Part shown: positions 1 to 11,349 of the stretch, piece after piece
Layout: each line of letters begins with the position of its first letter
Position numbering within the stretch: position 1 is the first letter of the stretch
Origin: Conoideocrella luteorostrata
Taxonomy: Eukaryota > Ascomycota > Sordariomycetes > Hypocreales > Clavicipitaceae
DNA length: 64,000 nt
Assembly: GCA_032433595.1 (NCBI GenBank)
Contig: JASWJB010000227.1
Span: forward strand, 1-64,000
Direction: 5' to 3'
The notes under the pieces: model-generated
What the model was told of the DNA's origin: nothing
The model's input: only the letters and a program-made list of their open reading frames with translations
Databases searched by the model: none
Program-made: the position numbers and the translations under genes

Positions 1-74
1 GTGTTTTTGGTCACTAAGGCATTATCTCTTGCGGAGTTAATGCCACATCGATGGCTCAGTTAAACTGTCCCCCG
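1..74. mobile_element. End of an inverted-repeat transposable element (truncated by window start)
   Basis: Bases 18-74 match the reverse complement of 22739-22795 at 56 of 57 positions (one A/C difference). The outer end reads ATGGCTCAGTTAAACTGTCC followed by CCCG, the terminal inverted repeat of the element at 22738-22972. A subterminal hairpin is visible at 18-44, with GGCATTA pairing to TAATGCC around a CTC/GAG inner stem. The interior would lie to the left, outside the window, so its size and any coding content are unknown. The superfamily is not determined. Confidence 0.75.
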
Positions 75-3000
75 GTTGGGGAGTTCGCGTCGCAGCATAT
101 AATGGAAGCGCGGTAGTGGGACCATCGTGCTTGTGCCTGCTTCTTTGAGAGCCCGAAATATCACGGCCTGAGGGCTCGGTGGTCGCTTTTGGTCTCGTTA
201 AGTAGAAGCCTAGACGTAGCGGATCGAGTTAGGAAGTTATCAATCCAGATGGGGCCTGCTGGTAACGATCCGATGCAAGGCAATCCAGCACAGCGCAACG
301 CAGTAAAGGACAGAAAATTGAGGCCTCAGGTTACCTACTATTGGACTGTCTGACGGACCCCACAGAGGTGAGAAGTTGGGGAGCTAGTGAGATCCAGGAC
401 GTTGACAGTCCTGCCGTCCTGTGGCGCCACCACCTCTTGGCTTGGCCCGTCCTGAACCTGCACCAGAAATCCTGATGCCTTGCGCCAACCCGTTTACGAG
501 GGGAGAAGGTCCCCGCCTCTGCAGGCTGCTCGATTAAACGTGACCTTATTGGCCGATTTGGCACCGCTGACTTCATGTGACTGATGAATTACGGAGTACT
601 TGAAACTAATATGGACTACGTGTCCCGAGCAGATAAAAACCAGTCAAATTAACGAATTGCAGTGCCCCCGGCGTAGCTAGGGAGACATGATATGATATGG
701 ATTGTACTCCGTAACGTTGGCCGAAATAGGAAGTCCCCGAACTACAGGACTGACGAAACAGAGTCACCGTCTCGCCAAATGCACGGTCACTGGCGTGCCA
801 TCAAGATGGCGCAGGAATAAGAACGCAATATCCTTGCTTAAAGGACGCATTTGAGTGGATCAAGAGAAGGGTGTGAGTCAGTGGTCCCGGCTACGTTCCC
901 CCTTGGTTGGAGATACTCGTTCTTTTGTCTGCTTGGCGGCATCTGACTGGACAGCCCTACGTCTGTGGAGTGGAACAGTCTCTCAGAGCCTGAGGCAGGT
1001 GGTGGTTCAATTATTGCGGGTTAGGATGCGTGGATGCATCCTTACTGCGGTAATAGAAGTTGAAGTTGAACAGAGCCTCGGTGTGGAGTACGGCAATAAC
1101 CAATGCCAAAAGTGGCAGAAAGTGAGTCTGGCTACTCCGTAGACAATAGTACTGTACTCCGTACATACTGAGCAAAAGCCTCTCGGTGGTTCTCATCGAG
1201 ACGCCACCACTGGACCAATTAATAAACCAGACAAAAGAACGCTGTACAACCTCAAATAGCCAAGTACGGGGTCTTCGGGCTCCAGAGGCGTCGTGTTTGC
1301 CGCGGCGGAACAGATGGCGATTGTTGCCACTATGCTCACTGACTCTGGACGGAGCATCAACCCTGTGGGAAACCCATCTTACAAACATCCGCAGCGGCTA
1401 AGCACCGGGGCTCAGCGTGGTTAAGATTGCCGTCTTTCAGCAGCAGCGATGGTACGCTTGACGAGCCATGATGCTGCAGCTTCATCGATCGCGCAGTGGC
1501 TCAGCCTCCTTGACGGCAAAGAGTTCCACGGCACCATGATGGGCAGCATTCAGCACCTCCCACCAGAGAAGCCAGTTGTCCTACCAGAGGACTAGCTACA
1601 CACGGCTCGGATCATGCAGGCTGGCGAAACCAGCCGCGAGGCACAGCAGGGGAGACAGCGTTACTATGCCCTGTCAGCTTCTGCGTGTCTGCTTTGATCC
1701 CTCCTTTTGGACGTCCGCAAGCACGCTTTAGAACCAACAGACCCCAACAACCAGCGAACCGGCATTCGGACCAACCCACCCATTCGCATGTGTTAGCGCA
1801 CAAGGCATTACGACAGGCTTACGGCGACAATAATGTGAAGATGGTCGCTGCGGAAGCCATTCGTCATCCGTAGAAGGGAGGGTTTACAAGTTGGTGGTTG
1901 TGATCGTGTTTTGTACAGTTTTGTTCAATGCCGTAATAATTGTAACTTACTGTCCTGCATATCGCCGAGCACCACACTAGGGAAAATCTTATGATGATGG
2001 GACAAAAGGTGCCAGTTTCAAGGTATGCAGACGCAATGGCCGTCGTCATTGCTGTCGATTCGGTGTGGAATTTTTGTCTTCTGTGTCGTCCTCTGACTTC
2101 CGGAATTCGTCTGCCTTCCAGCAACCAAGCATGGATTGGCCAGTATTGTGTCCGAACTGGAGGGTTTGGAAGAGATGACCGCAACCCCGGAACACCCCAG
2201 CAGCACGGATTGTACGAGGCTCAAGGTCGTCCGTGGCGGACTAGCGAGGTGCCTTGTCATAGTGCAGCTACTTGCATCGGTATCTGGCCGGTATGGCTGG
2301 GACTGGAACCTTTGGAGAAGTTGTATGACAATGCGGCTCTGCGCCAGCAGAAGTGGCAGCAGCCACCCACTCATTTCTGCTTCCGTTTGCTCCGTCGCGT
2401 TAGACTCTCAAGTAGCCCCTTGATGTCGACCCTAACATTTATAACCCCACCGACAGGGATAGGAGTCCGCACTGCCCGCCCAGCGACCTTGCGGAACACG
2501 CTAGTCCCGCTTGGGATGTGGCTCTAGGCAGCAGCGTGCTCTGGGCTGAGGACGCCTGGCGTGTTGCGTTTCTAAGCAGCACCTTGTTCCGTCGCTCGCG
2601 ACCTCATCACCAAGACGTCCGCCCATTTTCAACATCATTTGACTCTTTTCCCACCCCGTTTCTTGTCCGTCTGTTGTGTCTTTCCCTGAAGCCCGCCATT
2701 TTCCTGTGGTCGTCGTCGTGTTACTCTGCCTTTCAGTGCACTTACTACCCTTACTGTGTCCGCTCCTCAAATATCCGTTTCCGCCGCGTCTCTCGTCGGA
2801 CCTACAACACAACGTCTCAACCCCATTTACTCGTGCGTAGCCTTCACCAACCGAATCATCTCTTGTACTTTCGACGTGCGAATCGCATCTTGGATTGTGG
2901 TGATATTCAACCATCTGTCCTCATTGATTGGGGTTACGTCGTGTGCTGTCGCCATTCCGCACCCCCAATCCGCGCTTCTTGCTGTTTGAAACTCACAGCC

Positions 3001-3367
3001 ATTAGCCCTCGCCGTTGGACGCGCGGATCGGGGTAAGAACACAGTTCCCATTATTTCCCTTTCCATATCGCCTCAATTTTTTTTTCATTCTCGTCTTTCT
3101 ACCAACGCTTCTGCTGGTACGGGGTAGAGATTTGGTCCTTCGTCGTCCTAGCTTGAACTTCGATCCATCCATCCCGTCACAAGCACAGTGTTGTTGTGAC
3201 TCATATCCACCGGCCTTGCCTCTCAATTCCTACCTAGCCAAACCTCGCCTTGCCTTGTATCCTACCGGCAAACAAAGGCTAATCTTCTCTCGTTGCCGAC
3301 ATAGCCCTCTACGGACACCCGTGGCATTATCTATCGAGTTTACCCCACACCCCATCAAGCTTTCACC
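75..3367. other. Intergenic region and probable 5' leader
   Basis: I see no supportable gene here. Overlapping short frames exist, but none resembles a known family or shows a clear exon structure. Exact copies of the 9-bp motif TACTCCGTA/TACGGAGTA lie at 590, 705, 1133 and 1155. From about 2580 the plus strand becomes pyrimidine-rich (many CT runs, and a T-run near 3075). This fits the core promoter and leader of the zinc-finger gene starting at 3368. Confidence 0.6.
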
Positions 3368-5716
3368 ATGTCCGTCGCCAACCCTCGTCGAAGCACTCCG
3401 GTGACTCGTTCCGGAAAGGACAGTGGTCTGGCACTTAAAACCAACATGGCCCTCCGCAAAGGAGCTACCTTCCATTCTCCCACCTCTCCTATCTCTTCAT
3501 CATTGGACGACACATTCGTACCTCCTCAACTCCCGCGGTCTCAGACTCACCTGGACGACGTCGTCGATGCCAATCGCCGTCGCATCGCACTAACCCTCAG
3601 CGACTTTGACGAGGCTCTCGCAAAGACCGAAAGCCTCTCGCTATCCCCTAAGCCTTCCAAGAAGAAGTCGCTTCGAGACACCAGCCTTCCCGTCCCTCGA
3701 GGCTTCCTCGACCTGCCTGTCGTTGACCCCGATATGGTCTTGCCAGAGCCTGAGCGTCGGGTCCTGCGCCCACGCTCAGTGCGTCGATCCAAACAACATG
3801 CTTCAGACAGCGGTCTCGGTTCCTCGATTGCCTCTACCAAGGACAAGTGCGAGGTCGCTCAAACAAAACAGAAAAAGAAGGATACCAAAACTCATGTGTC
3901 TGCGTCAGCACTCACTGGGTCTGGTGCGTCTAGCACCAAGCAAATGCTTCCTGCTATGAGCCGGAAAGCGACCAACCGCATTCGTGAACACATTATTCGC
4001 CCGCTTCTTGAGAAACCCACACTAAAGGACTTTGAGCGTGTTGTTCTCGATGTCCCACAACGAATTCAAGTTAAGGAGATCATCTGCCTCAGGGATCTAG
4101 AGAAGACTCTGATTTTTATGGCGCCGGTAAGTCAACTTTTGACTGGTAATGGTGTTTGGAGTGATACTTATCGAAAATTGCTTTTCAAGGAGACGGCAAA
4201 ATCCGCCGCCCTGTACCTGGATTTTTGCCTCACTTCGATTCGATGCATTCAAGCAACTGTCGAATATCTCTCGGAACGAGAGCAAGTTCGACCTGGCGAC
4301 CGCCCGTACACTAACGGATACTTTATCGACTTGAAGGAGCAGATATATCAGTACGGTAGACAGCTCGCCGTCGCCAAAGAAAAAGGCGACGCCGTTGACG
4401 ACATGGATGTCGACAAGTATGTACCTCGCTTCGTGCCGCTAGACCATCCCACTAATAACGACTTAAGAGACGATGAGATCAGACTCTACGGCGGCATCGC
4501 CGAGAATGGCCGCCCCGCTGAGCTCATCCGTGTGAAGAAGGATGGTTCTGCCATTTCCATTGCCACTGGAGAGCCTGTAGACCTGACCGAGTCTCCCATC
4601 AAGTTTAAGCGCTCCCTAAGCCAGCAGCGTGAGGACGATGAGGAGATTTTACGATCCATGGCGCGAAGAAGGAAGAATGCCACCGCCGAGGAACTTGCTC
4701 CCAAGCCATGCCGTGAACCAGGCTGCAACAAAATGTTCAAGCGACCCTGCGACCTCACCAAACACGAGAAGACGCATTCCCGACCTTGGAAGTGCCCGTT
4801 CCCGACGTGCAAGTATCACGAGTTTGGATGGCCCACTGAGAAAGAGATGGACCGCCACGTCAACGACAAGCACTCTGACGCTCCTTCGATGTACGAGTGC
4901 TTGTACAAGCCTTGCCCGTATAAGTCGAAACGAGAGTCGAACTGCAAGCAGCACATGGAGAAAGCCCATGGCTGGACTTATGTGCGCACGAAGACCAATG
5001 GAAGGAAAGGATCCACCAAGCCCGTCAGTTCCAAAAGTTCCGTCCAGCAAACTCCTCCTCTAGGCAGTATTTCTACCCCGTCTAGCACCCCTCCCTACAG
5101 CATTTCCACTCCACAGGATCAAGATACCATGGTTTTCCCAACCTACCAATCCGATCGTGATTGGGCTGCCATGTACGACATCCGCCCAGAGGTGTTGGAC
5201 CCCATGGATCTGAATTTGGAGCATACTTCTCCATCGTCTTCTGCCACCTCTTACGAGCAGTACCCTCCCTACCAAAATGGTTCTACTTTTATCCTGGACG
5301 ACGAGGAACTCTACGCCGCTCACGTGCAACTTCCCACTCAGGTCCCTGCAGCAGAGAATCTATACAATAAGATTTTTCCCCCACAATTACCTGTTTATCA
5401 GACTTCCGCACCTTGCCCCGCCCCTCAGCTTGAGCTTCCGCCTCAATTCTCCCCCACAGGACAGGAGAATGCAATGTTGTTCACTCCAAACTCCCTCCGC
5501 GAGGTTGATGAGGGCTTTGATGAGACGCTCCAAAACGATGGATTAGACTTCCAGCTTTTCCCGTCGAACGCCACCAAGAGTAACAAGAGTTTCCAACAAC
5601 CCCTGTTTGGTGAGATTCCCAGTGCCAATCTCGGTTTCTCTCAGACATCTCAGCAAGACCTTTTCCAACAACTGGATTGGTCCGGCTTGGACCTGCAACC
5701 ATTCCAACAGGAATGA
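3368..5716 (+). CDS. C2H2 zinc-finger transcription factor-like protein
   Basis: Probable nuclear DNA-binding regulator. The frame is open throughout, but 4127-4189 is a 63-nt intron (GTAAGT donor, TTCAAG acceptor) that is a multiple of three and has no stop. Spliced length is 761 aa, or 782 aa if it is retained. Three C2H2 fingers follow each other at about residues 426-525 of the spliced form: C-x4-C...H-x4-H beginning CREPGCNKMF, then WKCPFPTCKY, then YECLYKPCPY, followed by a basic stretch. The N-terminal third is Ser/Pro-rich and basic; a helical middle region follows. The C-terminus is Gln/Pro-rich with acidic-hydrophobic pieces ending LDWSGLDLQPF, suggestive of an activation domain. 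The start at 3368 has a good context (cacc before ATG) after a CT-rich leader. DNA target and pathway are not recognisable. Confidence 0.9.
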   Translation: MSVANPRRSTPVTRSGKDSGLALKTNMALRKGATFHSPTSPISSSLDDTFVPPQLPRSQTHLDDVVDANRRRIALTLSDFDEALAKTESLSLSPKPSKKKSLRDTSLPVPRGFLDLPVVDPDMVLPEPERRVLRPRSVRRSKQHASDSGLGSSIASTKDKCEVAQTKQKKKDTKTHVSASALTGSGASSTKQMLPAMSRKATNRIREHIIRPLLEKPTLKDFERVVLDVPQRIQVKEIICLRDLEKTLIFMAPVSQLLTGNGVWSDTYRKLLFKETAKSAALYLDFCLTSIRCIQATVEYLSEREQVRPGDRPYTNGYFIDLKEQIYQYGRQLAVAKEKGDAVDDMDVDKYVPRFVPLDHPTNNDLRDDEIRLYGGIAENGRPAELIRVKKDGSAISIATGEPVDLTESPIKFKRSLSQQREDDEEILRSMARRRKNATAEELAPKPCREPGCNKMFKRPCDLTKHEKTHSRPWKCPFPTCKYHEFGWPTEKEMDRHVNDKHSDAPSMYECLYKPCPYKSKRESNCKQHMEKAHGWTYVRTKTNGRKGSTKPVSSKSSVQQTPPLGSISTPSSTPPYSISTPQDQDTMVFPTYQSDRDWAAMYDIRPEVLDPMDLNLEHTSPSSSATSYEQYPPYQNGSTFILDDEELYAAHVQLPTQVPAAENLYNKIFPPQLPVYQTSAPCPAPQLELPPQFSPTGQENAMLFTPNSLREVDEGFDETLQNDGLDFQLFPSNATKSNKSFQQPLFGEIPSANLGFSQTSQQDLFQQLDWSGLDLQPFQQE

Positions 5717-7062
5717 AGTATAACCCCGGATATTTTTGAGCATGGTTGGCTTTACAGCCACCATCCACATTGCACAAGGCTGTTACCTGAAACACAGCGG
5801 CAACTTACAACTTACGTCGTTATGAATTTGGAACGAAACTGGTATGGCGGAGAAAATCCGCGCATGTATTAAGATAGTTATTGTATTTACATTTCCTCGC
5901 TCGTCAAATTAACAAGACAAGTCGGAATATTGGGTATCGGTAGACGCTTGTACCGATAATAGCCGCGATTTGGCAGCGGTTTTAATTTTGATGGATAATA
6001 ACGGTTGTGGTGGTAGTTTATTGACTTAGATTTCGCCCTCTCCAATCAGAATGGAATAGAGAGATATTGTCCACCTCGGATTAACCTATCTATCTCTAAT
6101 GTGATTGTGCCCTGTCATCTTATTCGATTGGTGAAAGCGGGGCGGGGCTGCCACAGCTACCCTGTATGACGAACAATTTTCCACGGATGTCGATGTAGGT
6201 AGTAATGGATCAAGATGCCGGCTAGAATAATCACGACCAGTGGCGTCACGTGTGCTGCTTCTTGTTCCCAATTAAGGCAGATGACTAGCGAATAAGCCAG
6301 GGGATCAATGGAGGAGGACCTTGTAACAAAGTCAAAGGATTGGGGCCTACTGAAATGTGTTATTGTACGGAGTGTTGTTCTTGGCCCATCCCTAGACATT
6401 AAAACACATAGCCTGCGATGTCTTATCCTGTCCAGTAGTCTCTAAACCCGGAAAAGTAGATGAATTAGTATAGTCATCGCTACTAGGTCTGATACCCGAG
6501 TTGAATTCATTCGCGTAAAGTAGGTAATGAGATATGTAAGCTAGGCAGAGGCAGGACAAAGGCCTAGATGACCTGCTGGCTAAATTTCTTGTGGCAATGT
6601 CGCTCGTGGGTTATGACATGGTTCTATTGTGAAATTTAATCCCTTCTTTCTTTCTTCTACTTAAATATTCATGGTGTGTGTGACTATTCTTGTTGTGCCT
6701 TCTCGGCTGGCCTCTACATCTCTGTATCAATGAAAATATGGAATATGAGCAGGATCCACCAAGAGTGAGGTGGGTATCATGAGGAGGAGGCAGAAAGGCA
6801 AGAGAATCTCTAAAGATATATGTACTAGTCTCTTTCCCTAGAGTTGCGAGTCTAAATAATACACGGCTGGTAATTGCAGTGACGCATTATGCGTGGCCTC
6901 TTGGGAAAGGAGTAAACATGGCCGGCAGCATTGTGCTCGTTCTCTTCGATTAAGTTGCAGAACGCTATTGACCTGCGGAACATCACGTCTCGTCTAACCA
7001 TGAAAAATATTGGTAAGTGATGTAAGCCGTGGCCAGTGTGACAAGATACGATCCCAGGTCAA
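5717..7062. other. Intergenic, no gene seen
   Basis: AT-rich sequence between the zinc-finger gene and the ankyrin remnant. It holds only short unconvincing frames on both strands. A near-match to the TACGGAGTA motif sits at about 6367. I see no RNA gene or repeat of note. Confidence 0.5.
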
Positions 7063-8160
7063 ATGCCCCAGAATTATCTGAGGCGACTTTGGCGTAAAAG
7101 AACAACGCCAGCCCCCCCGCCCTTCTCAAGCAGCATCTTCACCATGGCCTCGTCTTCGTCGTCAGCGGCTCATGATAGCGCTGTCCAACCGACTTTATTC
7201 TTTTCGCTAACCTCAACTCGGTTCTCAAGCAATAACTCAACAATAGGCACGCTTTGCGACAAGAGGGCCACGAATAGTGGTTTGTAGCCGTATTTCATAT
7301 CTTTCGCCTCGACGTCAGTGTCCTTCAAGCAGCATCTTTACTATAGCCTCGTTTTTGTGCATAGCAGCCCACGATTGTGGATTTGAACCGTCATTATCCT
7401 TCGCCTCGACGTCAGCGCCCTTCTCAAGTAATAGCTTAATAATATGCTCTCTTTCTGCTTAACAGCTGTTAATAGTGGCGGTTGGCCGTTATCTATATCC
7501 TTCGTCTCATTGTCGGCGCCATTCTCGAGCAAGAGCTTAACAATAGGCTCGGATTTGTTCTCAATGGCTAAATGTAGCAGATGTTGTAAGGCATCTCTAT
7601 CAAATACCTCAGTGTTGGCGCCCTTCTCGAGCAAATGCTTAACAATAGACTCGTAGTTTCTCTGAACAGCCAACACCAGCGGTGTTTGATCACCTCTGTT
7701 TTCCCACATCTCGGTATTGGCGCCATTCTCGAGTAGTAGTTTAACAACACCCTCATGTCCATGGGTTACGGCAACCACTAGTGATTGACCAAGTTCATTA
7801 TGAATCGTCTTAATCCTGTCGCCGCAATTCTCCCTATCCGTTGCGTCGCTATTCTCGAGTAATAGCTTGACGATGGCCTCTTGTCCCGCAGAGGAGGCTT
7901 CGCGTAGTGGCTCGATCAAAATATCAATATCAATACCTTTGCCCTCAATAGTCTTGTACTTGTCGAGCAGCAGCTGAAGGACGGCCTTCTGTCCCTGATA
8001 AGAGGCATGGCGTGGCGGCTTCTGGAGAAAATAAGAACCCACAGGTCTGTCCTCAGTAGAGCCGTACTTTTCAAGTATCATCTTAACAATGGCCACGTGT
8101 TCCTTGCTAGCGGCCCACGTTAACTGACAATATGACCAGCGGTATGAACCAACTCGGATG
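7063..8160 (-). pseudogene. Decayed ankyrin-repeat protein gene
   Basis: The longest open piece (7341-8096, minus) carries several ankyrin-type repeats with the pattern I-V-K-L-L-L-E-x-G-A-x-x-E (for example GVVKLLLENGANTE and PIVKLLLENGADNE). The repeat pattern runs past both ends. Upstream, the frame reads WAASKEHVAIVKMILEKYG without an ATG before an in-frame TAA. Downstream, after about 7440, it resumes in another frame ([15 protein letters not shown]), shifts again near 7330, and meets a further in-frame stop near 7170. Two frameshifts, a stop and the missing start make this a pseudogene fragment. Such arrays are common as sensor domains of fungal STAND proteins, but no NACHT or NB-ARC part is present here, so the parent type is unknown. 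Confidence 0.8.
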
Positions 8161-9087
8161 TGACGTTATAGCAACCTCACCTTCAGTACCATAACTTATA
8201 TCCCCCTCCCTTTTTGTTTCCCTAAAGAAAAGCAAACGAGACTGCACATGTACATGCTAGCTATGACGCTAAGCCACGTCCAACTTTGAGACTGGTCCTG
8301 CTGCCTGCTCTGTAATCAACCCGTCAGCAAAGAATTTGCTCTCAGGCTCAAAATTGCCGTCGTCATCTCCACAATCATGCGACGAGCTCGTTATGCAAGC
8401 AATATTGGTATTCTTTAACTCACAAACTGCTTCATTCTCTCCCATGCAGCATCGATCGTCTGTCATCTACTCCTCCGCATCGTGCCAGCCAAAACGCTAT
8501 GCACCACTGCTACGGAGCCATCATCGGGTTTGACAATATCTCTCTGTACTTAGCACTTCGATTTTAGATACGATTTCAAGTTGTCAAATAATTTGTGTTC
8601 CAGAGAATGCACAGTCGAATACGGAAGGTCAGCCAGCCTCTTCACGGACTTATGGACTCCATCACCAGCATAGCGACTTGAAGCAGCTGTGTATCTTTTT
8701 CCAACATCATTTTTCATGCGTTAGGCATCTGCACCTTGCCCTAAATTCCAGCTTGTAACAATTGCGTCGGGCTGCGGCGACACCCTATACCTAGATGTTA
8801 AAGAGCTATTTATCACCAGGTGGAGTGGAAAGATTTCGTCAGACACTGTTGAACAATGTGGCCGTCGCAAAATTCGAAGATATAACCTCAAGCACCGGCA
8901 CATCTGCAACCCGAAATAGCTACAGCAGAACCGGCAACTGCATGGCTCTAGCGACCTAGTCGCAGGCAACACTCTCTGCCAGTTATAGAAATGAAAGGCT
9001 AACATAGAAAGATCGCCACCCTAACAAAAAAAAAACCGCACAACAAATCCAAAGTGTGACGATACGAGACTTAGATGCCGAGCCCAC
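8161..9087. other. Intergenic, no gene seen
   Basis: Only short frames without recognisable content. The region separates the ankyrin remnant from the tRNA gene. Confidence 0.5.
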
Positions 9088-9094
9088 AAAAAAA
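9088..9094 (-). terminator. RNA polymerase III terminator of tRNA-Glu
   Basis: A run of seven A on the plus strand (T7 on the transcribed-sense strand) starts eight bases beyond the 3' end of the tRNA, as expected for Pol III termination. Confidence 0.7.
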
Positions 9095-9101
9095 CTATCG
9101 A

Positions 9102-9173
9102 CTCCGGTACAGGGAATCGAACCCTGGGCTGCTCGGTGAGAGCGAGCGATGTTAGCCACTACACCATACCGGA
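9102..9173 (-). tRNA. tRNA-Glu (anticodon CTC)
   Basis: The reverse strand folds into a 72-nt cloverleaf. The acceptor stem TCCGGTA pairs with TACCGGA and the discriminator is G. The D arm contains GGTGTAGTGGC (A box region). The anticodon stem GCTCG/CGAGC encloses loop CTCTCAC with anticodon CTC. The T arm CAGGG-TTCGATT-CCCTG holds the B box. There is no intron and CCA is not encoded, as is normal for a nuclear tRNA gene. It lies just 5' of a Pol III T-run terminator. Confidence 0.95.
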
Positions 9174-9393
9174 TATTTGATGAAGAAGGAACTGTTATTA
9201 ATATATATGAAGTATATCAGCACTGGCCCAGATTTTATTGTGGTGGGGACTTGACAAATAAACTGCACACATTCCCCCCCAAAATTTGCTGCGTCTATCA
9301 ATGTGCGGATAATATAAATTGTTTATTAGATTACAGCTTGCATGACAATGCCCACCTGTCAAATTCGCGACAGGATATGCCAATGTCAAGTGA

Positions 9394-10227
9394 TTAATCC
9401 TTTGGAACAGGCCTAGGTTTCTGGAGCAGCCCCTTATTGGCAGCTGTTTGAATGCTGCGATACCAAATCTTTGCCATCTTTTCATAACCACCATCGGTGG
9501 GGTGGGTGCCATCGGATGATATATCTCCCTTCTGAGGGCCGTCCGCGCTATGCATGTCGGCGAGAACAACTCTCTTGCCTTCGGCCGCCTTCTCGGTAGC
9601 GACGGCCCTGATTTGCTTGTTTACAGTTTGAACTCGTGCCTCGACAGTAGGGTTGAGGTTGAGGACAAGCGTGGACAGGATGACAGTGGACCCTGGAGAG
9701 GCTTTCCATAAATACTCTAGCAACTCGGCCGTGCGATGGCCTGCGGCGTCAATTTTGTGGTTTTGCACGCAGTCGTTGGTGCCGGCATTAAGGGTGAAGA
9801 CGTTAGGGAGGCGACTTGGGACGGCAATCTTGGCCTTGGCCTCCACTTGGTCGATGCGGAAGCCCGGCCAGCCTTCGTTATCATTGTCCTTCATGGAGCC
9901 GTGCTTTCGGGACCCGACCATGTTGATGGAGTATCCATTGTTGGCGAGAAGCTCGTACAAGTCCTCGCGATAACCGTTACCGGTGGATGATTGTATGCCA
10001 TACGTGATGGATGCTCCGAGAGGCATGAGGCGGAGTGGGACCTTGGCCGCATTGACGGATGCATCGTCGTCCTCGCCTGGCCAAGACGCTGTCGATGCTT
10101 GAGCTGGTGTTTATTAGATATAAAACAGTAATTCTCTCGCGTTCCGGTCCCACAGAGGCTTACTGGTAGAAATGAAGGCTAAGCCCGCGACCGCCAGCTG
10201 GCTAAATGATTGTAAAAGAGGTGCCAT
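9394..10227 (-). CDS. Secreted SGNH/GDSL-type hydrolase (esterase/lipase-like)
   Basis: Two exons, 10227-10164 and 10103-9394, with a 60-nt intron (GTAAGC...CACCAG), give 257 aa. The N-terminus MAPLLQSFSQLAVAGLAFIS is a probable signal peptide, so the enzyme is likely secreted. SGNH blocks are in order: block I LMPLGASITYG with nucleophile Ser53, block III NAGTND with Asn131, and block V DGTHP with Asp219 and His222 completing the triad. The Gly of block II was not pinned down. The family hydrolyses ester bonds of lipids, acetylated polysaccharides or small esters; the substrate cannot be told from sequence. A TATA-like ATATAG lies about 75 nt upstream of the ATG on this strand, and a hairpin cluster lies at 10372-10440. 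The ATG at 10026 inside exon 2 is rejected as the start because the signal peptide would be lost. Confidence 0.92.
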
Positions 10228-10371
10228 GACAATTGAAGGTTTGTCTTGTCGTTAGAGGATGCTGATAGATTATGGAGGCTTTTCTGCTTCCAGTATAATT
10301 TCTATATAACATTCGAAAACCATGTCGAGCCGAGGCCGATTTATATGTTAAATTTGTCTCACAACAAAATG

Positions 10372-10440
10372 AACTCCGTAAGCACCGGCTTACGGAGTTA
10401 GTTCCTCTAAGACACAGCTGTCCGTCTGCACAGACGGGCA
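10372..10440. repeat. Pair of hairpin-forming inverted repeats
   Basis: First hairpin: AACTCCGTAAGC at 10372-10383, loop ACCG, then GCTTACGGAGTT at 10388-10399, a perfect 12-bp stem built on the TACGGAGT motif. Second hairpin, about 20 bp further: CCGTCTG-CA-CAGACGG. Both lie roughly 145-215 bp upstream of the SGNH hydrolase ATG. They could be element remnants or protein-binding sites. Confidence 0.7.
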
Positions 10441-10941
10441 GATCCCGAGCTGATTACGGTCAGACGCTACGGAGCGCTTAGTGGTGAACAGGCAGTAACT
10501 ACCACTCTGGCTGACCGGAAATCTTACTTGGGAATGAGAATTGACCATCATTACACGCTTATTCGGGATTCAATTCTAGCCCCGTACTGAGGTTTGAGGC
10601 ATTGCATTAGACTAGTGCTGCCGATTCGGCGAGCTGTGGTGGATATTGGGCATCAGCTGAGTGAAGCGGAGTGGGTAATCGCGGGCACAAACTTAGTATC
10701 TGGCTGGAAGACTCCTGCATCTAGGTGCTTATAATAGATTGTTTAGCCTCGGAGTGCCAGTCAGTTGGACTAGCTCTGACGTATTTAGCAATCCATCGTT
10801 GTCATCGCTTACGAATGCAAACTTGGATACTCCGTATTGAGCCATCTTGTTCGATGGTTTTGGCCGATACGGACGGAGTACGGAGTACGCAGAACCGAGT
10901 AGCCAGCCAGTCATTATAGAATTGAGTTGGCGCTGATGAGT

Positions 10942-10973
10942 GTAGCATTTGGGGCAAGTAGCATTTGGGGCAA
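10942..10973. repeat. 16-bp perfect tandem duplication
   Basis: GTAGCATTTGGGGCAA occurs twice back to back, about 375 bp upstream of the AspRS-like start codon. Its function is unknown. Confidence 0.85.
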
Positions 10974-11349
10974 CCGCCTCTCCCAGTTTTAGGCTCTACA
11001 TTCATACTTTACTCGAACATCGGGTTTAGGAAGTCGGAAAAGTCGTGAAACATCAAGGAATTGTGAATCCATGCCACAAAAAGCCACTCTCGTGTCGCGG
11101 AGATTTAGGCATTAACTTTTGCTAGCCTGCTAGTTAGTGGCAGTCATCTCCACGTTTCGATTACGGCCAGGCTTCACCAAAGCACGTGATGTAAAATTTT
11201 AGGGCATCGGCAGTGGTACACCAAAACTCGCGGACCGGGGTGAGTCAATTTATCTGTGACTGTGCCGGCATACATTACCCCTCCAGGCCCTCCAAGAATT
11301 GGGCCAGCCCGTGTAGTCAACTGTTTCCTCCTCGGCAAACATCCTCAAC

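Larger units (their letters stand above)
10228..11349. other. Intergenic with hairpins and short repeats
   Basis: Divergent promoter region between the SGNH hydrolase (minus) and the AspRS-like gene (plus). It contains two strong hairpins at 10372-10440, a 16-bp tandem duplication at 10942-10973, and exact TACTCCGTA/TACGGAGTA sites at 10828 and 10879. No gene is supported. Confidence 0.6.

Noticed and set aside
1991..2527. 178-codon plus-strand frame upstream of the zinc-finger gene
   Set aside because: Unusual composition rich in Trp/Arg/Pro, overlapped by other frames of similar length on both strands, no splice pattern and no motif.
9736..9990. Plus-strand frames across the SGNH hydrolase
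   Set aside because: The minus strand has the catalytic blocks, signal peptide and intron; the plus frames are shadows.
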